DNA of 22,115 bases from a virus (IMGVR_UViG_3300043427_004002:1-22115), one strand, 5' to 3'. Positions 1 through 8,711 are shown, numbered from the stretch's first letter. Numbers and translations are program-made. The notes: generated from the letters alone by a model not told the origin.

Positions 1-333
1 AGAGGCATACTTCCAAATAAAGCTTTTTTAAAATTCCGCGAAAGCGACGATAAATGGATAGTCGATCAAGGCGACGGTGTAGTAAGATTTGTACTGACTT
101 CGACTACCACCGTTGCTACTGGACTAACCGAGGTTGTTGAAGATACTTCACCAGAATTAGGTGGAAATCTTGAAATAAACGGATTTACCATCACAGATTC
201 ATTGGCAAACGTAGTTGTCTACGCAGGAACTGTGGGCGGTGGTGATTCAGGAGTTTATGTCAATAACAGCGAAGGCACCGAAAGAGAACTCATAACCAAG
301 CGTAAAGCAGTGGTCTACGCACTGATATTTTAG
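1..333 (+). CDS. Tail fibre / structural protein, C-terminal part (5' end outside window)
   Basis: Reading frame 1 is open from the first base to a TAG at 331-333 and gives 110 residues ending in RKAVVYALIF. The central part, EDTSPELGGNLEINGF (about residues 55-70), is a short motif that recurs in fibre and other virion proteins of T4-like phages. It resembles the 'D(T/S)(T/S)P.LGGNL..NG' pattern commonly seen before beta-rich fibre modules. The gene lies immediately upstream of, and in the same direction as, three further structural genes, with only nine bases to the next start, so it is most likely the last part of a fibre or baseplate-associated gene in the same late operon. Its full length and N-terminus are outside the window, so I give no specific name. 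Confidence 0.7.
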   Translation, partial: RGILPNKAFLKFRESDDKWIVDQGDGVVRFVLTSTTTVATGLTEVVEDTSPELGGNLEINGFTITDSLANVVVYAGTVGGGDSGVYVNNSEGTERELITKRKAVVYALIF

Positions 334-342
334 GACAGATAA

Positions 343-651
343 ATGGCTATTCAAAATACAACATTAACAACCACCCCAGTCAGCATCGTTGATGAAACTG
401 GAGAACGTGCAGTGACTGTGGTTTATTTTTATAATTCAGATTTGGCAGCTGTTGAATTGACAGTACATGCTGTTTCCAATGGCGATACCGCAGGCAATGA
501 AAATAAAATCTATGGTGGCCTAACCATCGAATCAACGGACACCTACATCATCGACACAGAAAAATTGCTGTTAAATGATGGAGATACTCTCTATGCATCA
601 GCTAATGTAGCCAATGTAGTCATTGCTACTGCTAGTTTTACAGCAATCTAA
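343..651 (+). CDS. Small beta-rich virion-type protein, 102 aa, function unknown
   Basis: A 102-residue protein beginning MAIQNTTLTTTPVSIV. It is rich in Thr, Val and Ala, has no Cys, and shows alternating hydrophobic and polar residues typical of a beta-sandwich. The C-terminus (DGDTLYASANVANVVIATASF) has the 'D.L...AS..N.V..T.SF' look of small phage structural proteins. An AGGAC ribosome-binding site overlaps the stop of the upstream gene (332-336), seven bases before the ATG. The gene sits in a tight run of fibre genes (gap of 9 bases before, 15 after), so a role as a fibre- or tail-associated component is inferred from context only. I do not recognise a named family. Confidence 0.75.
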   Translation: MAIQNTTLTTTPVSIVDETGERAVTVVYFYNSDLAAVELTVHAVSNGDTAGNENKIYGGLTIESTDTYIIDTEKLLLNDGDTLYASANVANVVIATASFTAI

Positions 652-666
652 AGAGACGACTAATAA

Positions 667-1092
667 ATGGGACGCTATCTTAAAAATACCAGTACTCGAG
701 TAGGTTATGCTCTTAGATTACCGTCGGCTACAGATTCAGGACCTGAACCATCAAATCTAGTGGATGGACTTATAAGATATAATTCGCAGAGAGATCGGGT
801 ACAATTTACATTCAACGGGGCCTGGCTGGACCTGGCCATCATTGGCAATGTTGATATACAAACTCAATCGTTGGTTGGTGATAGTGTTGAAGATGAATTC
901 ACTCTTGACCGTTCAATTTCATCGGCACAAGACATTATGGTATTCATTGGGGGAGTCTATCAGCAACCAACTGAAAATTACACTGTATCTGGAAACCTTA
1001 TCACATTTACAAGCCCACCACCGGCACCAACTGGGTTGAATCCCAATAAAATTGTTATCGTTTATAATTTAAACAGCACCGACGCTGACTGA
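667..1092 (+). CDS. Short tail-fibre module protein, 141 aa
   Basis: A 141-residue protein made of two modules that are repeated in the larger fibre proteins downstream. Residues about 34-57 (GLIRYNSQRDRVQFTFNGAW) match the 'G.(I/F)RYN.....(E/Q)(F/L)..G..W' module. Residues about 68-137 (beginning SLVGDSVEDEFTLDR and including VFIGGVYQQPTENY) match the module 'DG....F.L.......V.(I/L)(N/G)GV.Q.P..Y.VSG..(I/L)TF'. Both modules occur together, in the same order, in the 657-aa and 1321-aa genes, so this looks like a free-standing C-terminal fibre unit. The stop TGA (1090-1092) is followed seven bases later by the next ATG, which suggests translational coupling. Its role in host recognition or fibre assembly is an inference from the module family. 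Confidence 0.75.
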   Translation: MGRYLKNTSTRVGYALRLPSATDSGPEPSNLVDGLIRYNSQRDRVQFTFNGAWLDLAIIGNVDIQTQSLVGDSVEDEFTLDRSISSAQDIMVFIGGVYQQPTENYTVSGNLITFTSPPPAPTGLNPNKIVIVYNLNSTDAD

Positions 1093-1099
1093 GGTAAAA

Positions 1100-3073
1100 A
1101 TGGCAATTGGTAGAATATCAGGTGCAATGCTATATGAAAACCAAGAGCGCCAGGGCATTGACCTGCGTTTTGAAGGTGATCTGATATATCTCGATGTCAA
1201 TGACAATCAAATTGATCACGATGGTCGTGTTGGCATCAAAACATCTAGTCCACAGCATGATTTTGATGTCAACGGCGAAGCAAGATTTGGCAACGTAGTA
1301 ATTAGCACAAACACCATAGCGCCAGACTTAACCCACGCTAATTTAGAACTCAATACCAACAGCACGGGTCGTGTGCGTATTTCCAGCGCATACTATCTTC
1401 CCAACACCGACGGCAATGTTGGATATGCCCTAGTAACCGACGGTGCTGGGTCAGTTACATTTGAACCAATTTCTACCACATTATCATTGGCCGGTGACGA
1501 TGGCAATGAAGATATTTCCTTGTTGACCGATTCGTTGTCAATCATTGGCGGAGAATCAATATTAACTACTCTTAACAGCGCAATATTAACCATTGATGCC
1601 AACATAGCAACAACAGTCAGTCGCGGTGTTGCCAGTTTTGAAACCAACAATTTTTCAGTGACAGACGGCGCTGTTTCTGTTCGTGACGATTATGTACAAG
1701 ACGTTGCCGGAGCAATGATCAGCGGTGTTGGTGCCACTCACGAAAACATTTCCGTTAGTTATGATAATATCACACATAAAATCGTATTTGATGTACCAAC
1801 AGCAACCACAACGTCGCTGGGTGTAGCGCAGTTTGATACCAATAACTTTGTGGTCACTGATGGCGTGGTCACGATTAACACCAATATTTCCGAAGATGTT
1901 ACCGGAGCACTGTTGGCCAATGCTACACAATCGGGCATATCTATCAGTTATGATAATAACAACAATTTAGCAACTTTTACAGTAGACACAGCTACATCTT
2001 CTACTAAAGGTATATCTAGTTTTTCAAATACGTATTTTACAGTCACTGATGGTGATGTAGCCATCAATGATGCCAGCAACATTGACAAAGGCATTGCTGT
2101 TTTTGACAGCAACAATTTTACAGTATCATCGGGGTTGGTAACATCAAAAAATATCACCATTGGAACATCAACAGTTGATTTAGGAGCAACACTCTTATCT
2201 ATTTCTGATCTACAGTCTCTAACAGTTGATAATGTAAAAATAGATGGCAATGAAATTTCTAGTCTTGATGCTGACGGAAATATTTCACTGAATCCCAGTG
2301 GCACTGGGGTCATTTTAGTTAATAATTCCCGAATAGTAGGTGTCAGCACACCGGTAGACAATGATGATGCTGTTAACAAAGGCTATGTTGACAACTATTT
2401 TGTCAATTTCAACGATGATCGTATAGTCAGCGGCAATACGTCAATCATTGCTAATAATACCAGTGTAGTGATCACAGTTGACGGTGTTCAAAATAGTTAT
2501 TTTTCAAATATTGGTTTCACTGTTGGGAACTTATCACTGAGTGATAATACCATAACCAGCCTTGACGGAGCAACCATAGATTTTGATATTACTTCAGCGA
2601 TAAATCTTCCTTCTGGCACTATCGCACAACGCCCAGCACAGCCTGTAGCCGGAGATATAAGATACAATGCTGAATTAGCATCGGTAGAATTCTACGATGG
2701 TACAGTCTGGGTTAAAATGTCTAATAACATTGAATCCCAGATTGTTGTACCCGATGGATCGTCAGATTCTTACAGTTTAGATCAATCTGCCACCACAGAT
2801 TCAATACTGGTGTCATTGAATGGTGTGATACAGAGTCCAGCCGCATATTCAGTATCAGGGACTACCATCACTTTTGTTGAGATTCCCCAAGTCACAGACA
2901 TCATTGATGTGAGATTTTTAGCTACCACTGTGGCGACTAGATTGGCCTCACCTACAGCGCCATCATCGTCTACTAGTACCGGTAATTCTGGACAAGTAGC
3001 CTATGATAATACCTACATATATGTGTGTATAGCGCAAAATACTTGGGTAAGAGCCGCGCTTTCAACTTGGTAA
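1100..3073 (+). CDS. Tail fibre protein with internal repeats, 657 aa
   Basis: A 657-residue beta-rich fibre protein. The N-terminal part (FDVNGEARFGNVVIS) resembles phage fibre repeats in which an object is described as 'vnG.a.fg'. Residues about 171-340 hold four degenerate copies of a repeat with core 'S.G(V/I)A.F(D/E)(T/S)NNF.VT.G.V'; the first two copies are followed by 'VSYDN/ISYDN' strands. Later come LNPSGTGVILVNN, the typical fibre linker DDAVNKGYVD (about 425), a DRIV...SII...VTVDG module, the RYN/W module (about 506-541) and the 'LNGVIQSPAAYSVSG' module (about 551-611). The ATG follows a GAGGT ribosome-binding site at 1091-1095 and overlaps no neighbour. It is presumably expressed late with the three genes upstream. 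Which of the phage's fibres it builds (long, short or whisker) cannot be told. Confidence 0.85.
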   Translation: MAIGRISGAMLYENQERQGIDLRFEGDLIYLDVNDNQIDHDGRVGIKTSSPQHDFDVNGEARFGNVVISTNTIAPDLTHANLELNTNSTGRVRISSAYYLPNTDGNVGYALVTDGAGSVTFEPISTTLSLAGDDGNEDISLLTDSLSIIGGESILTTLNSAILTIDANIATTVSRGVASFETNNFSVTDGAVSVRDDYVQDVAGAMISGVGATHENISVSYDNITHKIVFDVPTATTTSLGVAQFDTNNFVVTDGVVTINTNISEDVTGALLANATQSGISISYDNNNNLATFTVDTATSSTKGISSFSNTYFTVTDGDVAINDASNIDKGIAVFDSNNFTVSSGLVTSKNITIGTSTVDLGATLLSISDLQSLTVDNVKIDGNEISSLDADGNISLNPSGTGVILVNNSRIVGVSTPVDNDDAVNKGYVDNYFVNFNDDRIVSGNTSIIANNTSVVITVDGVQNSYFSNIGFTVGNLSLSDNTITSLDGATIDFDITSAINLPSGTIAQRPAQPVAGDIRYNAELASVEFYDGTVWVKMSNNIESQIVVPDGSSDSYSLDQSATTDSILVSLNGVIQSPAAYSVSGTTITFVEIPQVTDIIDVRFLATTVATRLASPTAPSSSTSTGNSGQVAYDNTYIYVCIAQNTWVRAALSTW

Positions 3074-3081
3074 TATAAATA
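3074..3081 (+). promoter_or_regulatory. Late-type promoter, exact TATAAATA
   Basis: TATAAATA begins immediately after the stop codon of the 657-aa fibre gene. It is identical to the T4 late promoter consensus, which is read by RNA polymerase carrying the phage sigma gp55. No gene starts within 170 bases, so a transcript from here would carry a long leader before the 1321-aa fibre gene. Confidence 0.6.
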
Positions 3082-3251
3082 AAATTAAAGACATTCAGTC
3101 AAAATTCATATAGCAAGGTCTAGTACGACCTAAACTTCTATACAACATTCCCCAACCGCCCCTGACTAACATATTAAAAATCCTTGTCACGGACGGTGTT
3201 TCCTCACGATTTCGGTAAATATTATTTGAAACACTTTAGGAGCGCACAGGA
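3082..3251 (+). other. Leader / intergenic region before the repeat fibre gene
   Basis: The longest non-coding stretch in the window. It lies between the exact late-type promoter and the ATG at 3252. It contains a weak five-base-pair hairpin (AGGTC...GACCT, about 3116-3131), a second late-like motif near its end, and the AGGAG ribosome-binding site at 3238-3242. I see no open frame with a credible start in it. Confidence 0.5.
3215..3222 (+). promoter_or_regulatory. Late-type promoter variant GTAAATAT
   Basis: GGTAAATATT lies about 30 bases before the ATG at 3252. That is the same distance seen for the better ATAAATA copies elsewhere in the window. It differs from them at the first A. It could be the proximal late promoter of the 1321-aa fibre gene, with the exact consensus at 3074 as a distal one. 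Confidence 0.4.
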
Positions 3252-6200
3252 ATGCCTAATATTACACGAATTAAAAACAATCAGATCACGGACGCAACCA
3301 TTGAGTATACCAAGATTAAAGCAGGTACACTGGTAGGTTCGGTATTCAACCCTGATCTCACACTGAATTCAAACGTTACCATCGTTGGTAACTTATCTGT
3401 TAGTGGAGACACTAGCACAGTACAAAGCACGAACACATACATCAATGACCCACTGGTCATTTTCAACAACGGCTATACTGGAGCACCCAGTTATGACATT
3501 GGTATTTTAGTCAATCGTAACTTGGCCTCAGTTGCAGGCGTAGGTAACGTAAACGCCGCTTTTATTTGGGACGAATCCGAAGACAAATTTGCAGCAGTAC
3601 TGACTACAGAAACAGGTGGCACAGCTGGTGCTATCAATATCACAGCCTACGCAGACGCAGAATTTGCTGACGTTGAAGCGGTAGATGGCACGTTTAGTGG
3701 CAACATTAGCGCAACTAATGTCACAGGCGATCTAACTGGTAACGTAACTGGTAACGTAACTGGTAACGTAACTGGTAACGTCACAGGCGATCTAACTGGT
3801 AACGTAACTGGTAACGTCACAGGCGATCTAACTGGTAACGTAACTGGTAATGTCACAGGTAACGTCACAGGCGATCTAACTGGTAACGTAACTGGTAACT
3901 TGACAGGTAACGTAACTGGTGATGTCACAGGTAACTTGACAGGTAACGTAACTGGTAATGTCACAGGTAACGTAACTGGTAACTTGACAGGCGATGTCAC
4001 AGGTAATATTTCTGGTACAACTGGCTCTTTCACAGGCAACGTATCAGCAGACAACTTCAACGGTGATGTCGTAGGTGATGTCACAGGTAACTTGACAGGT
4101 AACGTAACTGGTAACTTGACAGGCGATGTCACAGGTAATATTTCTGGTACAACTGGCGCATTCACAGGCAACGTTAGTGCTGACAACTTCAATGGTGATG
4201 TTGTTGGTAATGTAACTGGTAATGTCACAGGTAACTTGACAGGCGATGTCACAGGTAATATTTCTGGTACAACTGGCGCATTCACAGGCAATGTTAGTGC
4301 TGACAACTTCAATGGTGATGTTGTTGGTAATGTCACAGGTAACTTGACAGGCGATGTAACTGGTAATGTCACAGGCAATGTCACAGGTAACGTAACTGGT
4401 GATTTGACAGGCAATGTCACAGGTAACCTAACAGGCGATGTCACAGGTAATATTTCTGGTACAACTGGCTCTTTCACAGGCAACGTTAGTGCTGACAACT
4501 TCAATGGTGATGTTGTTGGTAATGTAACGGCAACTTCGGTGTCAACCGGAACCTTGTCGGTGACAACTTCTACCAACTTCAATGGCGTATTAGTAGCCAA
4601 TATTGCCACTCCGGTGAGCAACACCGACGCAGCCACAAAAGCCTATGTTGACGCACAAATTTCAAGTGGTGGCGATCGTATCGTTGAGTATGATTCATCG
4701 ATTATCATCAGTGACACCAACGGTGCTTCCCAATCCAATATTATTGTTTCTGTTGACGGAACCACTTCGCTGACATTTACAAACTCGGCTATTACAACAT
4801 CTTCAACATCAAATGTTGCTATAAACAGTACTACCGCAGCTTCAAGTTCAACAACTGGTGCATTGACAGTCGCAGGCGGTGCTGGCATTGGTGGTAGTTT
4901 ATATGTTGGTGGCGGTGCTGTCATTGGCGGAAACCTAACCGTACAAGGTACACTGACATCGGTGTCATCAACCACAGTTGAGATCGCAGACCTTAACGTG
5001 ACAGTGGCCAAAGGCGCAGCTGATGCTGCAGCAGCCAATGGTGCTGGTCTAACAGTTGATGGCGCCAACGCAACAATCACATACAACAGCGGTTCAGATA
5101 CTTGGAACTTTAACAAAAACCTAATAGCCGCAGAATTTACTGGTAACGTAACAGGTAATGTCACAGGTAATGTCACAGGTGACATTTCAGGTACAACTGG
5201 CTCGTTTACAGGCAACGTATCGGCAGATAACTTCAATGGCGACCTAGTAGGTAACGTCACAGGTAACGTCACAGGTAACGTAACTGGTAACGTAACTGGT
5301 GATCTAACTGGTAATATTTCTGGTACAACTGGCTCGTTTACAGGCAACGTATCGGCTGATAACTTCAATGGCGACCTAGTAGGTAACGTCACAGGTAACG
5401 TCACAGGTAACGTAACTGGTAACGTAACTGGTGATCTAACTGGTAACATTGCAGGCGTACAAACTATAACAGCAGCCGCTGGTGAAGATCTTACTATCAC
5501 AGGCTCATCTGGCAAAAGCATAAACATCAATGGTGATTCACTAACGGTAAGTCCAGCCGCAACCTTTAACGGAGGCATTACCGGTAACGTAACTGGTAAC
5601 GTAACTGGTAACGTAACTGGTGATTTGACAGGCAATGTCACAGGTAACCTAACAGGCGATGTCACAGGTAATATTTCTGGTACAACTGGCTCTTTCACAG
5701 GTAACGTATCAGCAGATAACTTCAATGGCAACCTAGTAGGTAACGTCACAGGCAATGTCACAGGCGATCTAACTGGTAACTTGACAGGCAATGTCACAGG
5801 TAATGTCACAGGTGACTTGACAGGTAATGTAACTGGTAACTTGACAGGCAATGTCACAGGTAATGTCACAGGTGACTTGACAGGTAACGTAACTGGTAAC
5901 TTGACAGGCAATGTCACAGGCAATGTCACAGGCAATGTCACAGGTGACTTGACAGGTAACGTAACTGGTAATGTCACAGGTAATGTCACAGGTAACTTGA
6001 CTGGTGATGTAACTGGTAATGTTACATCAACTGGAAACAGTTCGTTCTCAAATATCTCTGTAACCGGCGGAGCAATTAACGGTGCAACAATTGGTGCAAC
6101 AACAGCATCATCAGGTGCGTTTACTACCATTGATTCTTCGGGTGCCGCAACACTTGACAGCTTATCGGTGACCACAGACGCTGGTATCACAGGCAATCTA

Positions 6201-7217
6201 GCTGTTACTGGTACAGTAACTGGTGCCAACGCAGACTTTGATACTACCAATGTAGATAGTCTAGTAGTCAACGATGAGCAGACAGCCGGACAAAATATTC
6301 AACATTATGGTACAACCGTAGCAGGACTATTCCGCTCAGTGGCCAACTCAACCTACGATCAAGTGATCATTGGTGGCGATGGTACCAGCGGTGATTTGCT
6401 CACAGGTGCTAGACTCAATATCATTGGCACTGATTCCATGCGTATTCCATCTGGTACAACTGGTGAACGTCCAGCCACTGCCGCACAAGGTATGTTCCGC
6501 TACAACTCTTCAACAGGAACAGCAGAACTGTACACCGGATCTGCATGGCGTAACATTGGTGGCGACTTCACAGTTATCACAGCAGAATCGTTCAACGGTG
6601 ATGGAACAACCACAGTATTCACTTTAGGTGCGGCATCAACCACTGCTGGAACAGTGGTAGCAATCAACGGTGTGGTACAGATCCCAACCACTGCTTACTC
6701 GGTGGCAAGCACATCGCTGACATTTACTGAAGCACCACAAGCCGGCGACGTGATTGATGTACGCCGTTTGTTGACAACATCCACGATTTCGGGTGTAGCC
6801 AGCGCAAACGGATACATGCAGATTGAGCCCACAGACTCAGCGATCAATATCTACACAGGCACATCTTCGGGTGCGGTAACAACTAAAATTGATACCAGCG
6901 GCGCATTTGTGACTTCGCGAGCCAGCACCGCATGTACTACTTCAGCCACCAACGTTGATACGTTTGCCAAAGCAACTTATCGTTCGGCCAAGTATCTAGT
7001 ACAAGCATCCACTGCTGGTGGCGATTACGAGATCAGTGAAGTGTTGGTCATACACGATGGTACGACAGCCACAATGGTTGAGTACGGCATCGTAGCAACA
7101 AACGCATCATTGGGTACTGTAACCGCTGACATCAGTGGCAGTGATGTACGTCTGCGCTACGCAGCCGCATCAGGAACAGTAAACGTAGTAATCAAGAAAG
7201 ATTACATCGTAGTTTGA
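3252..7217 (+). CDS. Giant modular tail fibre protein with Gly-Asn-Val-Thr tandem repeats, 1321 aa
   Basis: A 1321-residue fibre protein. Residues 1-150 form an N-terminal region with a fibre module (INDPLVIFNN...YDIGILVNRN...WDESEDKF). Three blocks of the four-residue repeat (G/D)(N/D)(V/L)TG follow, at about 156-427, 630-734 and 776-926. They are punctuated by seven copies of a longer cassette (ISGTTG(S/A)FTGNVSADNFNG). Between the blocks lie an AATKAYVD linker, a VNGV-type strand region and another copy of the fibre module. The C-terminus carries the RYN/W module (about 1068-1103), the INGVVQIPTTAY module (about 1113-1173) and a terminal module (about 1220-1321) that is also present twice in the 375-aa gene. 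AGGAG at 3238-3242 supports the start. The repeats probably form a long fibrous shaft, with host contact toward the C-terminus; that is inference from fibre architecture in general. Confidence 0.9.
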   Translation: MPNITRIKNNQITDATIEYTKIKAGTLVGSVFNPDLTLNSNVTIVGNLSVSGDTSTVQSTNTYINDPLVIFNNGYTGAPSYDIGILVNRNLASVAGVGNVNAAFIWDESEDKFAAVLTTETGGTAGAINITAYADAEFADVEAVDGTFSGNISATNVTGDLTGNVTGNVTGNVTGNVTGDLTGNVTGNVTGDLTGNVTGNVTGNVTGDLTGNVTGNLTGNVTGDVTGNLTGNVTGNVTGNVTGNLTGDVTGNISGTTGSFTGNVSADNFNGDVVGDVTGNLTGNVTGNLTGDVTGNISGTTGAFTGNVSADNFNGDVVGNVTGNVTGNLTGDVTGNISGTTGAFTGNVSADNFNGDVVGNVTGNLTGDVTGNVTGNVTGNVTGDLTGNVTGNLTGDVTGNISGTTGSFTGNVSADNFNGDVVGNVTATSVSTGTLSVTTSTNFNGVLVANIATPVSNTDAATKAYVDAQISSGGDRIVEYDSSIIISDTNGASQSNIIVSVDGTTSLTFTNSAITTSSTSNVAINSTTAASSSTTGALTVAGGAGIGGSLYVGGGAVIGGNLTVQGTLTSVSSTTVEIADLNVTVAKGAADAAAANGAGLTVDGANATITYNSGSDTWNFNKNLIAAEFTGNVTGNVTGNVTGDISGTTGSFTGNVSADNFNGDLVGNVTGNVTGNVTGNVTGDLTGNISGTTGSFTGNVSADNFNGDLVGNVTGNVTGNVTGNVTGDLTGNIAGVQTITAAAGEDLTITGSSGKSININGDSLTVSPAATFNGGITGNVTGNVTGNVTGDLTGNVTGNLTGDVTGNISGTTGSFTGNVSADNFNGNLVGNVTGNVTGDLTGNLTGNVTGNVTGDLTGNVTGNLTGNVTGNVTGDLTGNVTGNLTGNVTGNVTGNVTGDLTGNVTGNVTGNVTGNLTGDVTGNVTSTGNSSFSNISVTGGAINGATIGATTASSGAFTTIDSSGAATLDSLSVTTDAGITGNLAVTGTVTGANADFDTTNVDSLVVNDEQTAGQNIQHYGTTVAGLFRSVANSTYDQVIIGGDGTSGDLLTGARLNIIGTDSMRIPSGTTGERPATAAQGMFRYNSSTGTAELYTGSAWRNIGGDFTVITAESFNGDGTTTVFTLGAASTTAGTVVAINGVVQIPTTAYSVASTSLTFTEAPQAGDVIDVRRLLTTSTISGVASANGYMQIEPTDSAINIYTGTSSGAVTTKIDTSGAFVTSRASTACTTSATNVDTFAKATYRSAKYLVQASTAGGDYEISEVLVIHDGTTATMVEYGIVATNASLGTVTADISGSDVRLRYAAASGTVNVVIKKDYIVV
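3718..4530 (+). repeat. 12-bp tandem repeat block A in the fibre gene
   Basis: Consecutive 12-base units encoding Gly-Asn/Asp-Val/Leu-Thr, such as GGTAACGTAACT, GGTAATGTCACA and GGCGATCTAACT. The block is interrupted by four copies of a longer cassette encoding ISGTTG(S/A)FTGNVSADNFNG, which begin at about 4008, 4140, 4260 and 4452. The unit length is a multiple of three, so gain or loss of units keeps the frame. Confidence 0.95.
5139..5452 (+). repeat. 12-bp tandem repeat block B in the fibre gene
   Basis: The same 12-base unit family as block A, with two longer cassettes beginning at about 5184 and 5316. The two halves of this block are nearly identical over more than 100 bases, which suggests a recent segmental duplication within the gene. 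Confidence 0.93.
5578..6029 (+). repeat. 12-bp tandem repeat block C in the fibre gene
   Basis: The third run of Gly-Asn-Val/Leu-Thr units, with one longer cassette at about 5673. From about 5755 it becomes a higher-order repeat of four to five units (GNVTGDLTGNVTGNLT), about 60 bases long and repeated several times. Confidence 0.93.
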
Positions 7218-7227
7218 TTTTAAAACC

Positions 7228-7257
7228 GGAACAGGAAGCATAGGGCTTCCTGGTTCC
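7228..7257 (+). other. Intergenic hairpin after the repeat fibre gene
   Basis: GGAACAGGAAGC (7228-7239) pairs with GCTTCCT plus GTTCC (7245-7251 and 7253-7257). This gives about 12 base pairs with one bulged G and a five-base loop. No T-run follows, so it is not a typical intrinsic terminator. It could stabilise or mark a processing site in the message between two fibre genes. Confidence 0.55.
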
Positions 7258-7287
7258 TAAACAACGCCAGAAGGGAGATATGGAACT

Positions 7288-8664
7288 ATGGCCGCAGGAT
7301 TTTTCGTAGTTAAAAATGGTCTACAAGTAGGCCCATTACAGATCAACGCCGCAACCGGCGCGATCAGTTCAACATCAGGTAATCTGACATTATCGGGTAA
7401 CGTAGCAGTATCAAAGATCAACAAAAACGACTCGTCAATCGAGATCAATGATACTGGTACTGGTTCCAATGTTGATGTTAAAATTGATGGTACAACTGCT
7501 GTTATTTTTACTGCCAACGCTATGTTGCCAGTCACAGACATTACCTATGACCTAGGTAGCTCTACCAAACAATGGAAAGACGTCTACGTTGGTCCTGGAT
7601 CTCTGTATGTTAACGGACAGAAAGTATTACAAGAAGATTCGGGTAACATCGTGGTTTCGGCCGACGCCAACCAGAATCTAGTGTTCCAAACTTCAGGTTC
7701 GGGAGACATTGAGCTAGATCCAACAGGTTCAGGTGTGGTACAAGTCAAAGGTACGCTGACCATCGAAGAAGGTACCAACATCAATACCAGCAGTGGTAAT
7801 GCTGTGCCATTTTCCACAGGCATTAAATCAGACACGATCACCAGCAAGACCACCAACACAGATCTCACACTCACGGCCAATGGCACAGGTGTGGTACGTG
7901 TCGATGACGACATGACAGTCACAGGTAACTTGACTATATCAGGCACGACAACCACAGTCAATACCACAACACTCAGTGTTGCTGACAACATCATCGACCT
8001 CAACAGTGATGTTACCACAGGTGCACCTAGCCAGAATGCTGGTTTGCGTGTGCTACGCGGTGATGATCCTGCAGTGCAGATCCGTTGGAACGAAACTTCA
8101 GACAAGTGGGAACTTACCACAGATGGCACCAATTACTCAGTGATTGGCGATGCTTCGGCTCTGCCTGGCAATACCACTATCGGTGGTAACTTGACACCAA
8201 CAACCGACAATACGCTCAATTTAGGCTCAAGTTCGTTCAAGTTTAATACTGTGTATGCTACCACATTCAATGGTCAAGCAACAACAGCACAGTACGCTGA
8301 CTTGGCAGAGAACTATCAAGCAGACAAGGCCTACGAGCCCGGTACAGTGGTTGAGTTTGGTGGTGCTGAAGAAGTTACTATAGCTGCTCCAGGTTCAGCA
8401 CGTATCGCTGGCGTGGTATCTAGTGCTCCAGGTTTCTTGATGAACTCCGGACTCCGCGGCGCCAACGTAGTGGCAGTGGCGTTTACAGGTCGTGTTCCTT
8501 GTAAGGTCACTGGCGCAGTACGCAAAGGCGACATGCTGGTAGCTTCTGGCAACGGACATGCTACAGTGACACGCACACCACAGATTGGCCAAGTGATTGG
8601 TAAAGCCCTGGCCAACTTTGATGGTCAAAGTGGCGTGATTGAAGTGGCAGTTGGCCGCTATTAA
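7288..8664 (+). CDS. Tail fibre protein with conserved C-terminal domain, 458 aa
   Basis: A 458-residue fibre protein. The N-terminus (MAAGFFVVKNGLQVG) is followed by beta-rich modules: YDLGSSTKQWKDVYV, LDPTGSGVVQVKG, and the module ADNIIDLNSDV...NAGLRVLRG...IRWNETSDKWEL, a relative of which is in the 1321-aa protein. A repeated strand LNLGSSSFKFNTVYATTF comes next. From about residue 335 to the end is a compact domain (YADLAENYQADKAYEPGTVV, then IAGVVSSAP, then GRVPCKVTGAVRKGDMLVAS, ending VIEVAVGRY). This pattern is seen at the C-termini of many phage fibres and resembles peptidase-G2-like autoprocessing domains; that resemblance is inference. AAGGGAG at 7271-7277 is the ribosome-binding site, and an intrinsic terminator follows the gene. 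It is probably a receptor-facing or collar fibre. Confidence 0.88.
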   Translation: MAAGFFVVKNGLQVGPLQINAATGAISSTSGNLTLSGNVAVSKINKNDSSIEINDTGTGSNVDVKIDGTTAVIFTANAMLPVTDITYDLGSSTKQWKDVYVGPGSLYVNGQKVLQEDSGNIVVSADANQNLVFQTSGSGDIELDPTGSGVVQVKGTLTIEEGTNINTSSGNAVPFSTGIKSDTITSKTTNTDLTLTANGTGVVRVDDDMTVTGNLTISGTTTTVNTTTLSVADNIIDLNSDVTTGAPSQNAGLRVLRGDDPAVQIRWNETSDKWELTTDGTNYSVIGDASALPGNTTIGGNLTPTTDNTLNLGSSSFKFNTVYATTFNGQATTAQYADLAENYQADKAYEPGTVVEFGGAEEVTIAAPGSARIAGVVSSAPGFLMNSGLRGANVVAVAFTGRVPCKVTGAVRKGDMLVASGNGHATVTRTPQIGQVIGKALANFDGQSGVIEVAVGRY

Positions 8665-8685
8665 TCATTGTTGTACAAAAACAGC

Positions 8686-8711
8686 AAAAAAGGCCCGAGA
8701 GGGCCTTTTTT
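8686..8711 (+). terminator. Intrinsic terminator after the 458-aa fibre gene
   Basis: GGCCC (8692-8696) and GGGCC (8701-8705) form a stem closed by a GAGA (GNRA-type) tetraloop. The stem is extended by six A-T pairs, and six T's follow directly. It ends the fibre transcript 22 bases after the stop codon. The A-rich left arm would allow function in the other direction as well. Confidence 0.9.

Noticed and set aside
336-341. ATAAAT next to the start of the 102-aa gene
   Set aside because: It directly abuts the ATG and lacks the usual 20-30 base distance. The gene is nine bases from its upstream neighbour and needs no promoter of its own.
3718-6029. CRISPR-like or other regularly spaced repeats
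   Set aside because: The repeats are contiguous, in frame, encode a regular peptide, and have no unique spacers.
3647-6271. Two long minus-strand open frames (329 and 542 residues) rich in LPVTLPVTSPV
   Set aside because: They are the antisense reading of the 12-bp repeat arrays, which happen to lack stop codons in that frame. Their composition is nothing but the repeat read backwards, and no promoter or ribosome-binding site precedes them.
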